A stretch of DNA of 64,000 nt from Halobacillus_B rhizosphaerae (GTDB lineage: Bacteria > Bacillota > Bacilli > Bacillales > Halobacillaceae). The stretch lies in the NCBI RefSeq assembly GCF_046719735.1, contig NZ_JAUTWQ010000006.1, positions 310,001 to 374,000 of the forward strand, written 5' to 3'. Within the stretch, counting starts at the first letter, position 1, and each line of letters begins with the position of its first letter. Under the pieces are notes generated by a model that saw only the letters and a list, made by a program, of their open reading frames with translations, was not told the origin of the DNA and did no database searches. Below are positions 42,702 to 50,561 of this stretch, in pieces. A program made the translations under genes and the position numbers.

Positions 42702-42893
42702 TTAGATTGAGTTCATTCTGACGATAATGATAATCGTTATCACTACAATTGTCAATTCTATTATAGTATATACTACGTCCTGCGTATCGACCACTTTTTT
42801 CCCAAATTGATCAACCCTTTTCTGACCTTCGCTTTCGCTTCGTTCGCTGTAGATATGTTTAACTGGTTGGATTTTCGTAAATGTTGTAACCAT
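42702..42893 (-). CDS. Small protein with a C-terminal hydrophobic segment; overlaps the Fur-box promoter
   Basis: 63 residues starting MVTTFTKIQPVKHIYSERSE after a strong AAAGGAGAG site five bases away, and ending in a membrane-like stretch (VVYTIIELTIVVITIIIIVR). Its stop is 18 bp before the nitroreductase start, so it could be the first gene of an operon. However the stretch coding for the hydrophobic tail also contains the Fur box and promoter of the nitroreductase, so the open frame may be accidental. I do not recognise it. Confidence 0.45.
   Translation of the reverse strand: MVTTFTKIQPVKHIYSERSESEGQKRVDQFGKKVVDTQDVVYTIIELTIVVITIIIIVRMNSI
42723..42755 (-). promoter_or_regulatory. Fur box overlapping the -10 of the nitroreductase promoter
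   Basis: GATAATGATAATCGTTATC at 42723-42741 matches the Fur consensus GATAATGATAATCATTATC at 18 of 19 positions. On the minus strand TTGACA (42750-42755) and TATCAT (42727-42732) are 17 bp apart, so the box covers the -10 and would block transcription when iron is plentiful. Confidence 0.75.
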
Positions 42894-42977
42894 TACTCTC
42901 CTTTAGATAATAACAACAACGGATTTTACCTACCTTTGGAAGAAAAAAATAGGAACGAAGGCAACAAGGAGTGAATC

Positions 42978-43172
42978 ATGATGAAAAAACTAGTTTACGG
43001 CGTGTTTTCCCTGCTTTATCTGGGAGTTACTCTTTTTGGTCTTGGTCCCATATTATTTTCAGATGGACCTATGAAATCAAGGATGTACTCTTTGGCGATT
43101 GTCATTTTTATTTATATCGCCCTTGGGTTAATTTTATTAATTTGGAATAAAAAAAGCGGAAGACAAAAATAG
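42978..43172 (+). CDS. Small two-helix membrane protein
   Basis: 64 residues with two hydrophobic segments (VYGVFSLLYLGVTLFGLGPI and LAIVIFIYIALGLILLIW) and a short basic tail NKKSGRQK. AAGGAGTG precedes the ATG pair at 42978-42983; either may start. A strong terminator follows directly, so it is a complete one-gene unit, divergent from the small protein and nitroreductase. Function unknown. Confidence 0.75.
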   Translation: MMKKLVYGVFSLLYLGVTLFGLGPILFSDGPMKSRMYSLAIVIFIYIALGLILLIWNKKSGRQK

Positions 43173-43178
43173 CTTTAA

Positions 43179-43225
43179 GAAGAGCCGTTAAACCTCTCAT
43201 GCAGAGTTTAACGGCTCTTCTTTCC
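43179..43225 (+). terminator. Intrinsic terminator of the small membrane protein gene
   Basis: GAAGAGCCGTTAAAC (43179-43193) pairs with GTTTAACGGCTCTTC (43206-43220), then TTTCC. A perfect 15-bp stem. Confidence 0.85.
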
Positions 43226-43380
43226 CTTTCACTTAGCCCCTCTATGCCCCCACGGTTTAAATACTGAAAAAGATTAATTTTTCACCTCTATTCCCCTTGG
43301 TTCATCCGTGAAGAAGAGTAATAAAGGTGGGAACAAACATATACTTCTGGTGATCTAGAAGTCTTGCTTGGTGGCAAGAC

Positions 43381-43436
43381 AAAAAATCCGAGCGTTGATG
43401 GAAGAAGGTCGTTACCATTTCATCAATGTTCGGATT
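43381..43436 (-). terminator. Intrinsic terminator of the polysaccharide deacetylase gene
   Basis: On the minus strand AAATCCGAACATTGATG pairs with CATCAACGCTCGGATTT (two G-T/mismatch positions) and continues into TTTTTTG. Confidence 0.75.
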
Positions 43437-43476
43437 TAATTATGGCAAAAAGATTTATGTCCCGGTTTCAGGCGAA

Positions 43477-44637
43477 CTACTGCGGAATTTTAAGGATGGT
43501 ACCCATTAGTAAAAAGTCAGGATTAGATATGTGATTGACTTGAACTAGCTTAGATACACTCGTATTATACCGCCGGGCAATGCTGTATAGCGTATCGCCT
43601 GCCTTCACTGCATAAGCAGTATAATGGGGTTCTGCTTGACCTGGAATAACTAGGACCTGTCCCACCGTTATATAGCTCGCATTTGCCAAATGATTGGCGG
43701 ATACGATGGATGAAACAGAAACCCCGTATTTACGAGCCAGGCTGTATAGAGTATCCCCTGATAGGACGGTATAGGTATGAATTGAAGAGGGCTCACTGAT
43801 TACAAGCACCTGCCCTGCTCGAATATAGCTTGGGTCAGCTAAATGATTCATTTCTGCCATCTGCTGCACCGTCATCCCGTATTTTTTTGCAATCCTATAT
43901 AATGTATCCCCTGGTTTTACCACATAAGTGTCCCCCGCAGATTGGACGAATAAAAGATCACGGACAGTCACAAATTTATATCCCTTCGCTTTGAGTTTTG
44001 AAATCATCGTTGGAAGAGCACCAGGGGTTCCGGAAGCCCCCTCCCCTGTATGCATTAAAATAATTGACCCTGGTACGATATGATCCATTACCTTATTAGT
44101 TATCGCTGCACTTGAAGTGCCTTTCCAATCCAGAGTATCAATATTCCATTGAATGGTGTGGGTAAAACCAGCACTACCAGCTGCGGAAAGAACCGCAGAA
44201 TTCACAGCTCCAAATGGGGCACGGAAAAGAGGTTTTGAAGATTTGCCAGTTGTGCTTTTAATCATAGCTTCCGTTTGATTTAATTCGTTTTTCATTTGCG
44301 CTGCGGAAAGCGTAGTGAAGTCAGGATGAGAATACGAATGATTGCCAATATCATAGCCGGCAGCGATAATTTTTTTAACTGCTCTTGGGTGAGCTTTTGT
44401 TCCGGAACCTGTTAGAAAGAAGGTAGCCGTAATTTGGTGGTCCGCAAGCACCGAAAGAATCTTCTCAATATTGGTTCCATCGGCTCCATCGTCAAAGGTA
44501 AGCGCTACGACTTTATTCGCTGAAGTTCCTTTTGCAACAAATTGAGAGCTGGCGGCTTGGACATGGAGAGAAGAGAATAGAGGAAAAGAGATCAGCAGGG
44601 TGAGAACAACACAGAGTTTTACTAGTTTAGTACTCAA
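43477..44637 (-). CDS. Secreted polysaccharide deacetylase with three LysM domains
   Basis: Cell-wall-bound NodB-family deacetylase, about 386 residues, probably acting on peptidoglycan or chitin-like glycan. Signal peptide 1-29 (LVKLCVVLTLLISFPLFSSL, cleavage VQA/AS). NodB domain (about 40-225): VALTFDDGADG (catalytic Asp), DIGNHSYSHPDF (His-x3-His zinc motif), LFRAPFGAVN and SIILMHTGEGA. Three LysM repeats follow (starting YVVKPGDTLYRIAKKYG, YTVLSGDTLYSLARKYG and YAVKAGDTLYSIARRYN). TTG at 44637 with AGAGGTG six bases upstream is the best start; GTG nine bases earlier is possible. Followed by a terminator. Confidence 0.93.
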   Translation of the reverse strand: MSTKLVKLCVVLTLLISFPLFSSLHVQAASSQFVAKGTSANKVVALTFDDGADGTNIEKILSVLADHQITATFFLTGSGTKAHPRAVKKIIAAGYDIGNHSYSHPDFTTLSAAQMKNELNQTEAMIKSTTGKSSKPLFRAPFGAVNSAVLSAAGSAGFTHTIQWNIDTLDWKGTSSAAITNKVMDHIVPGSIILMHTGEGASGTPGALPTMISKLKAKGYKFVTVRDLLFVQSAGDTYVVKPGDTLYRIAKKYGMTVQQMAEMNHLADPSYIRAGQVLVISEPSSIHTYTVLSGDTLYSLARKYGVSVSSIVSANHLANASYITVGQVLVIPGQAEPHYTAYAVKAGDTLYSIARRYNTSVSKLVQVNHISNPDFLLMGTILKIPQ

Positions 44638-44795
44638 CTCTATCACCTCTTAGTTTAGTTATGCTAAAAAGTCAGCATATGTACATTTTTATAATGAATT
44701 CAATCCATTATTACAGGTGAATAAAGGCGGGCTCTTATAGTCCTATTATACCTCTTACCAGGCCATTTTCCTATTCCATAAGATTCCATTTCTCT

Positions 44796-44832
44796 AAAAA
44801 AACAGGAGCTCCCCATTGATTGGGGAGCTCCT
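44796..44832 (-). terminator. Intrinsic terminator of the chemoreceptor gene
   Basis: On the minus strand AGGAGCTCCCC pairs perfectly with GGGGAGCTCCT (7-base loop) and is followed by GTTTTTTT. Confidence 0.88.
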
Positions 44833-44836
44833 AATA

Positions 44837-46315
44837 TTAAGCAAAGGTCTGTTTTAAATGTTCAGCTTTCTTAACGGTTTCTTTCATTAAGTCGGCTGCC
44901 GTCTTGTTATCGGATGTTAAATTGTCAACAGTAGCATTCATTTCTTCTAAACTTGCTGCCGATTGCTGAATAATGGTTGCAAGCTCACTCGTCGCAAGTT
45001 CCACCGTTGCTGTTTTCCCTCGTACACTGTTAGCGAGCTGTGTGAAGCCATCCAGCTTTTCATCCAGCATGGCAAGTGTAGAAGCCATTTGGTCGAAAAA
45101 GGTTTGCAGGTCTTCTGATGTTTGGGCTCCGTGATCGATCTTTTCTTTACTTTGTTCCATTTTATCTAATGAAATCGACGTGCTGCGATTCAGTTCTTCT
45201 AAGTTTTCGGTAATTTGTTCGGTCGCTTGACTGGATACTTCAGCAAGCTTTCGGATTTCATCAGCAACTACAGAAAACCCTTTCCCTGCTTCACCTGCAC
45301 GCGCCGCTTCGATGGAAGCATTAAGGGCAAGCAAGTTCGTCTGGTTCGTAATCTCATCTATGGTACTCGTAAAGGTATTAATCTCGCCAATCTTGTTAGA
45401 CACGATCGTAAAGTTGCGATTTAACTCTTCTATAAAAATCTTCATCTCCTGCATTTCATTTTGCAAATGCATCATTTGTTCTCTACCAGATTGAACTACC
45501 TCATTAGCCTGTCTTGATTCACGACTTAATTCCTTGGAAGCCTGGTCGATACCTCCCATGGAAGACTGAGTATCATTCGCATTTTCCGTAATATCAGAAA
45601 TTTGTTCGGACTGATCCTGGCTGCCTGAAGTTATCTGACTAATCGCTTCCCTTATATCATTTTGGGCATCTAAATTTAGTTGAATCTGACCATCCACTTG
45701 AGAAATATCAGCCAGAATGGACAGCAGATTTGATTCTAAGGTGTCTTTTTGTTCCTGCTGACGCTGATTATCCTGTTCGATCTGCATAAGATAATTTCCA
45801 ATGCGTGAAGCTTGAGAATTATATAATCCTATCATAATCCATAACGTAATCCCAAATAACAGATAAACGAGCAGCGTGTAGCTCATTATAGAACCTATTG
45901 CTGTTTGTTCCGTTCCTGCTAAGTAATAATTGACTGCCAGGGTAATCAGTCCAAGGACATATCCTATACCGAAAATGACCCGCTTCATGTGGACAGATGA
46001 CAGTAAGACAAGAAAGAATACGATCATCAGGACGTGAACGGAGCTTCCTGAAGCCAGTATATGGACCATACCTAGGAAGTTAATTGAAATAATACTTATG
46101 TAAGCATACAGGGTATCCTTTTTAACAATAAAATGAAGCAGTACATACAGAACAATATAGCCTGCCAATTCACTTCCAAAACAAATCGCACTAAGTTGGT
46201 CATGTTCATAAAAGGACAGCCCCAAACCAGCAATCCATGCCAATGCAAACGTATAAAACGTCAATTTATTCTTCTTGCGTAAATCTCTTAGATAGAAGCT
46301 TTCTGTTTCTGTCAT
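44837..46315 (-). CDS. Methyl-accepting chemotaxis protein with a six-helix membrane sensor and no HAMP
   Basis: 492 residues. Six hydrophobic segments fill about 15-190 (for example FALAWIAGLGLSFYEH, GYIVLYVLLHFIV, VFFLVLLSSVHMKRVIFGIG, TLLVYLLFGITLWIMIGLY) with no sizeable extracellular domain and no HAMP before the signalling coiled coil. The MCP hairpin tip is ITNQTNLLALNASIEAARAG with EAGKGFSVVADEIRKLAE after it, which binds CheW/CheA. ATG at 46313-46315 follows AAGGGGGA. A SigD-type promoter upstream ties it to the motility regulon. The signal is probably sensed in or from the membrane. Confidence 0.9.
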   Translation of the reverse strand: MTETESFYLRDLRKKNKLTFYTFALAWIAGLGLSFYEHDQLSAICFGSELAGYIVLYVLLHFIVKKDTLYAYISIISINFLGMVHILASGSSVHVLMIVFFLVLLSSVHMKRVIFGIGYVLGLITLAVNYYLAGTEQTAIGSIMSYTLLVYLLFGITLWIMIGLYNSQASRIGNYLMQIEQDNQRQQEQKDTLESNLLSILADISQVDGQIQLNLDAQNDIREAISQITSGSQDQSEQISDITENANDTQSSMGGIDQASKELSRESRQANEVVQSGREQMMHLQNEMQEMKIFIEELNRNFTIVSNKIGEINTFTSTIDEITNQTNLLALNASIEAARAGEAGKGFSVVADEIRKLAEVSSQATEQITENLEELNRSTSISLDKMEQSKEKIDHGAQTSEDLQTFFDQMASTLAMLDEKLDGFTQLANSVRGKTATVELATSELATIIQQSAASLEEMNATVDNLTSDNKTAADLMKETVKKAEHLKQTFA

Positions 46316-46390
46316 ATTCTTCCCCCTTACTATGCCGATAAACAGCATTTCCCCTTTAATTAATAGATACAAAGATACATTACTATAGTA

Positions 46391-46417
46391 GTATCGGATG
46401 CAGACAGAGTTTGTTTA
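46391..46417 (-). promoter_or_regulatory. Candidate SigD (motility) promoter of the chemoreceptor
   Basis: On the minus strand TAAA (46414-46417) and TCCGATAC (46391-46398) are 15 bp apart, matching TAAA-N15-GCCGATAT closely. The start codon is about 75 bp downstream. Confidence 0.65.
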
Positions 46418-46554
46418 ACTCCGCTCAATAAAGGTCTATTAAAGGTCATATTTCAACCGGGCGGCCGAGCGTATAATTATACTCACCACTCTACCTTATA
46501 ATGGAAGGAGGACAGTAAAAAAACTATAAAATAGAAAATACGGGATGTGAGGGT

Positions 46555-49320
46555 ATGTGGAAGAAACAATTGGCTGGATGGTTTGTATTCCTGCTTGTTT
46601 TGTCATGGATTCCTATTCCCAATGCAGAGGCAGCATCTGCCTTAACCATTCGTTCACCTGAAGATGGTGAGATCGTTCAAGGAAATAAGGTTCGGATTTC
46701 GGGCAAGTATACGGAAACATCCAATATTCAATTAATCATTAATGCTGAGGAGACAGTCGAAGTTATAATGAATCCAGAAGGCCAGAATTCGGGCACATGG
46801 TACTACGATTTAAACACAAGCCGATACAATGGTTCCTTAGAGCTGCTCGCTATCGGTACAAATACGTCGACTCGTTATACTGTTTGGTCAAACCGTATTC
46901 ACCTGAAAACCCATAATAGTCATGCGGCAGAGCCTGTAGTCACTATTATAAGCCCTGAGGATTCAGGACAAATTAAGCAGAACAATGTAAAAATTGAAGT
47001 AAAGGCAGCTTCAGAGAACCGATTAAAACGGGTAGAAGTTCGTATAAATGGCGGTCACTGGAAAGCAGCTAAAGAAAAGAATGGCCTGTATGAGTACAAA
47101 TGGAAAATCAAGCGTCATAAACTGAAAGATCAAACCTTCAGCTTAGAAGCAAGTGCAACAGACTCCAAGGGTACAACTGGATTGAGTTCCACCTCTTATG
47201 TTCAGCTTGGAAAAGGGTCAAATGAAGAGACCGCACTCCTTAATCAAGACCGTGCCATGTGGATCTGGGAAAATGCCTCCTATAACCTCCTGTATAATAA
47301 AGGCTCCCGAAAGGTTCTAGATGCTATGGCTAAGGATACAAAAACCTTTGACCAGCCCCCCATTACCACCTTATATCTTGGAGTGGGTGATTATTTCGGG
47401 ACAGATATGCTGGAAGATGAACGAGAGAAAGTACGGGATCTTGTCCAGTGGGCGCATGACCACGGCTATAAGATTCAGGCACTTATGTCAGGAGGGACCA
47501 AACCTCCCTATTTTGGTGCGTACCAGGAATACCATCACCTCGCCATACGTGAATTTGAAAATATTTTAAATTACAACTTATCTTCAAAAGAAAAGGAGCG
47601 TTTCGACGGAGTAAATATCGACATTGAACCTTATATAGCACCTGAATTCAAAACTGATAAACCTTCTTTACAGCTTCAATACCTGGATCTCTTACAAATA
47701 TTTATGGAGCGCAAAAAAGCTGCAGGTTCTGGGCTCTCGGTCGGTGCAGCCATACCAAGATGGTATGATTCTTCTGACTTTGCAAAGGGAATTATCTGGG
47801 GAGATCCTGGCAAGGAAAAAAATCAGTGGCTATCTCAACATGTCCAAGATATTGTCGATTATATTTCCATCATGGACTATCGTGATCAGGCAGAAGGATC
47901 GGCAGGGATCATTGCTCAAGCCCAAGGTGAAATAGATTATGCCAACGAAATTGGCAAACCAAATTCTGTTGTAATTGGCGTAGAAACGAAGGATATTGCT
48001 GATGGAGGCGATCCTGAAGTGATCAGTTTTCGCGAGGAAGGACGCACTTATATGGAAGAAGAGCTGAAGAAAATTGAAAGCGCTTTCTCTAAAGAAGAAA
48101 GTTATGCCGGAATCGCCATGCATCATTATGATACGATTCGCTATCTTCCGTCTGAATGGAGTCCTGATGCAGTCTACTGGAAACCGCCGGAAGATTTCGA
48201 ACCCCCTACTCAAATTAGTAAACCTTTGAAGGCCGATCCATTTGACTATCAGAGCGTGACCCTTAGCTATGGAAGATCTTTTGATAATCAGGAAATTGAA
48301 GAATACCGGATTTACAGGAGTACCGATCCTGCTTTCCAAGCGAGTAATGATACGTTTGCCGGAGCTTCCAGAAGTTTAGAGTTTACAGATACTGGTTTAT
48401 TACCAAATACTACTTATTATTATAAAGTAGCGGCAGTCGATGTAACCGGAAATACCGGTCCGTTATCATCTATGGTTTCAGCTGCTACCACGAGTACGGA
48501 CTTACTGCCAATGATCATAAATGACGCTTCCATTGTCTTCGATGGGACAAAAGCTAAGGTGACCGTAAACGTAGTGGACTTAAAGAATCATCAAGGGCTA
48601 TCAGCGGTCATCGGCGGTCGTTTTACTCGGTTAAGCGGTAAATATATGACAACGAACACCAATGCATCCGGTCATACAGAATTCTTTTCTGAAGAATTGG
48701 GAAATGTAAAAGGTCAAGTAGGATTCAAAGTGAACTCTCTGACAAGCGATGGCTATTACTGGGCCTCCGCCTATGATCTGAAAGGTGAACTGTTAACAGA
48801 GTGGAACAAACAAACGATCCCAGTCTATGAAGATGCTTTTATTCGGAGCGGTGACTTCGCCGATCTTAACTATGGCACAGAGCCACTGCTTGATATTAAA
48901 GATGTAGATGATCACAAAAGTACCAACTATGACCGTGCCGCCTTGTTAAAATTTGATTTCTCTTCTCTTCCCATTCATAAGATTAACCAGGCCACTCTTC
49001 ATTTCTATGTAAACCAAGAAGTTACCGATGCAGCAGTCGAGAAAGTCCCAGTTTCAATTACAGGTCTTGTAGATGATCATTGGAGTGAAGGTAATGTAAA
49101 TTGGAATAACCAGCCTGCGCAAAGTGAAAATGATTCCTACATCGGTCAGCTGAATATTACTCACAAAGGGTGGTACAGCATCAATGTCTCGGAATATATA
49201 AAAGACCAACTATCCGATAAAACGTTAACCATTCGTTTAGAGGATCAAAATGCCACAGATCGAAGCGTTTTTGTACACAGCAAAGATAACCTGCACCCTG
49301 CTTATATTGATGTGTATTGA
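46555..49320 (+). CDS. Secreted multidomain protein: Ig-like, GH18-like barrel, FN3 and DNRLRE domains
   Basis: 921 residues. Signal peptide (LAGWFVFLLVLSWIPIPNAEA, about 1-26). Two Ig/Big-like domains (about 28-120 and 125-220). A TIM-barrel-like region (about 230-540) starts with RAMWIWENASYNLLYNKGSR and has FDGVNIDIEPYIAPEF, which fits the DGxDxDxE type active-site strand of GH18-like hydrolases, and IVDYISIMDYRDQAEGSA. An FN3 domain (about 555-650, ITHK-free; YRIYRSTDP) and a C-terminal DNRLRE-type domain (about 760-921: DAFIRSGDFADLNYG, RAALLKFDFSSLP) follow. It probably binds and cuts an extracellular polysaccharide; the substrate is unknown. The ribosome site (GTGAGGG) is modest. Confidence 0.85.
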   Translation: MWKKQLAGWFVFLLVLSWIPIPNAEAASALTIRSPEDGEIVQGNKVRISGKYTETSNIQLIINAEETVEVIMNPEGQNSGTWYYDLNTSRYNGSLELLAIGTNTSTRYTVWSNRIHLKTHNSHAAEPVVTIISPEDSGQIKQNNVKIEVKAASENRLKRVEVRINGGHWKAAKEKNGLYEYKWKIKRHKLKDQTFSLEASATDSKGTTGLSSTSYVQLGKGSNEETALLNQDRAMWIWENASYNLLYNKGSRKVLDAMAKDTKTFDQPPITTLYLGVGDYFGTDMLEDEREKVRDLVQWAHDHGYKIQALMSGGTKPPYFGAYQEYHHLAIREFENILNYNLSSKEKERFDGVNIDIEPYIAPEFKTDKPSLQLQYLDLLQIFMERKKAAGSGLSVGAAIPRWYDSSDFAKGIIWGDPGKEKNQWLSQHVQDIVDYISIMDYRDQAEGSAGIIAQAQGEIDYANEIGKPNSVVIGVETKDIADGGDPEVISFREEGRTYMEEELKKIESAFSKEESYAGIAMHHYDTIRYLPSEWSPDAVYWKPPEDFEPPTQISKPLKADPFDYQSVTLSYGRSFDNQEIEEYRIYRSTDPAFQASNDTFAGASRSLEFTDTGLLPNTTYYYKVAAVDVTGNTGPLSSMVSAATTSTDLLPMIINDASIVFDGTKAKVTVNVVDLKNHQGLSAVIGGRFTRLSGKYMTTNTNASGHTEFFSEELGNVKGQVGFKVNSLTSDGYYWASAYDLKGELLTEWNKQTIPVYEDAFIRSGDFADLNYGTEPLLDIKDVDDHKSTNYDRAALLKFDFSSLPIHKINQATLHFYVNQEVTDAAVEKVPVSITGLVDDHWSEGNVNWNNQPAQSENDSYIGQLNITHKGWYSINVSEYIKDQLSDKTLTIRLEDQNATDRSVFVHSKDNLHPAYIDVY

Positions 49321-49353
49321 TGAGGATAAGACTGTAGCTATTCTGCAATGAAG

Positions 49354-49398
49354 AAACCCCAAATGGTAAGGGAGGTACCCTTCCATTTGGGTTTTCAA
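49354..49398. terminator. Intrinsic terminator between the secreted protein and the chromate transporter genes
   Basis: AACCCCAAATGG pairs with CCATTTGGGTT (one bulged C), followed by TTTCAAAT; the A side also gives a T run on the minus strand. It serves both converging units. Confidence 0.75.
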
Positions 49399-49420
49399 AT
49401 CAGGCCATTCATTTTCTATC

Positions 49421-49951
49421 CTACCCCAGAAAAATCGCCCCATAAATGAGAGATCCTAATATCACAAAAGCCGGATGCAGCTTCACTTTTTCTAATAACA
49501 GGAGGCTTACTGCTATTAATCCAAGGGTTTGAAATAGGCCGGCCGCTTCATAAGAGTTCCTGAAAAACTGCCAGGCCATGATACCGAGTAGGATAGCAAT
49601 GGCAGGCCGAATGAGGTTGGTCATCGTCTTCACCCGTGGTGAATCTTTAAATTTGTAAAGCAGACTAAGGAGCAGAATCATTAAAATAAGCGATGGGGCG
49701 ACCGTGGCGAACACCCCCACAAATGTCCCAAGGTAACCTCCCTGCTGATAGCCAATAAAGCCTGCCATTTTAGTGGCGATTGGCCCTGGCAGAGCGTTTG
49801 CCATGGCGAGCATTTCACTAAATTCTGTCACATTCATCCAATGAAACCGGTCCACGACTTCATTTTCAACTAAAGGGATTGAGGCTGGGCCGCCGCCATA
49901 TCCGATAATTCCGGGAATGAAGAACGCAACGAAGATTTTCCAAAAGATCAT
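49421..49951 (-). CDS. ywrA: Short chromate transporter, second subunit (CHR family)
   Basis: 176 residues, one CHR domain with about five membrane segments. The signature VAFFIPGIIGYGGGPASIPL at the N terminus and NALPGPIATKMAGFIGYQQG match its neighbour. Short CHR proteins work in pairs; in B. subtilis YwrB and YwrA (Chr3N/Chr3C) are both needed for chromate resistance. It overlaps the upstream subunit gene by ATGA. It is the last gene of the Lrp/peptide importer/GGT operon, the same neighbourhood as ywrDCBA, and ends at a terminator. The native substrate of many CHR pairs is uncertain. Confidence 0.88.
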   Translation of the reverse strand: MIFWKIFVAFFIPGIIGYGGGPASIPLVENEVVDRFHWMNVTEFSEMLAMANALPGPIATKMAGFIGYQQGGYLGTFVGVFATVAPSLILMILLLSLLYKFKDSPRVKTMTNLIRPAIAILLGIMAWQFFRNSYEAAGLFQTLGLIAVSLLLLEKVKLHPAFVILGSLIYGAIFLG

Positions 49952-50523
49952 GAGGATTGCTCCTGCCCTTTAAGAGGTCCAGCTTCTTTCTGGCTCATCG
50001 GTTTCACAAGGGCATACACAAGCAGTGCCAATATGATGAGTCCAGGATGGAGACCAAGCCATTCTATTAATACTAATGATCCGGCCCCAATCAATAAAGT
50101 AACTGGCCATCCTAAATTTATTTTTGACTTTTTAATGAAATCATACGTAAGTTTAGCAAGCATAACCCCTACAACGGGCACCACTGCATGAGTCATCCCG
50201 TTTACCCATGGCTGGTCGCGGAAAGAGTTCAAAGAAGTTATGAGGACAATCATAATCACTATCGTAGGGATAATGGTAGCTAACACTGCATTCATCATCC
50301 CTAATAATCCTGACACACGATAACCAATATACCCCGCCATCTTGGTAGCGATAGGACCTGGCAGGGAATTCCCTAGAGCCAGGATATCTCCAAATTCGTC
50401 ATCTGATAACCACTGATACTTATCCACTACTTCCTTATGTACTAATGGTATGGATGAAGGTCCGCCGCCATAACCAAGCATCCCCACTCGAAAAAAGGCT
50501 ATAAAGAGGTTCCACTGTTGCAT
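49948..50523 (-). CDS. ywrB: Short chromate transporter, first subunit (CHR family)
   Basis: 191 residues, one CHR domain, about five or six membrane segments. IAFFRVGMLGYGGGPSSIPL and GNSLPGPIATKMAGYIGYRV are the repeated CHR signatures, parallel to those in the downstream gene, showing duplication. The C-terminal soluble tail is short (SQKEAGPLKGQEQSS). The start has GGAGC-type site; the upstream GGT gene ends 39 bp away. Partner of the protein at 49421-49951. Confidence 0.88.
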   Translation of the reverse strand: MQQWNLFIAFFRVGMLGYGGGPSSIPLVHKEVVDKYQWLSDDEFGDILALGNSLPGPIATKMAGYIGYRVSGLLGMMNAVLATIIPTIVIMIVLITSLNSFRDQPWVNGMTHAVVPVVGVMLAKLTYDFIKKSKINLGWPVTLLIGAGSLVLIEWLGLHPGLIILALLVYALVKPMSQKEAGPLKGQEQSS

Positions 50524-50561
50524 GATCCATCAGCTCCTTTCCTTCTCCTCCCTCTTATTCC

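Noticed and set aside
47830..48339. Minus-strand ORF of 169 codons inside the secreted GH-like gene
   Set aside because: Antisense to the GH-like and FN3 domains; lacks a start site and recognisable motifs.
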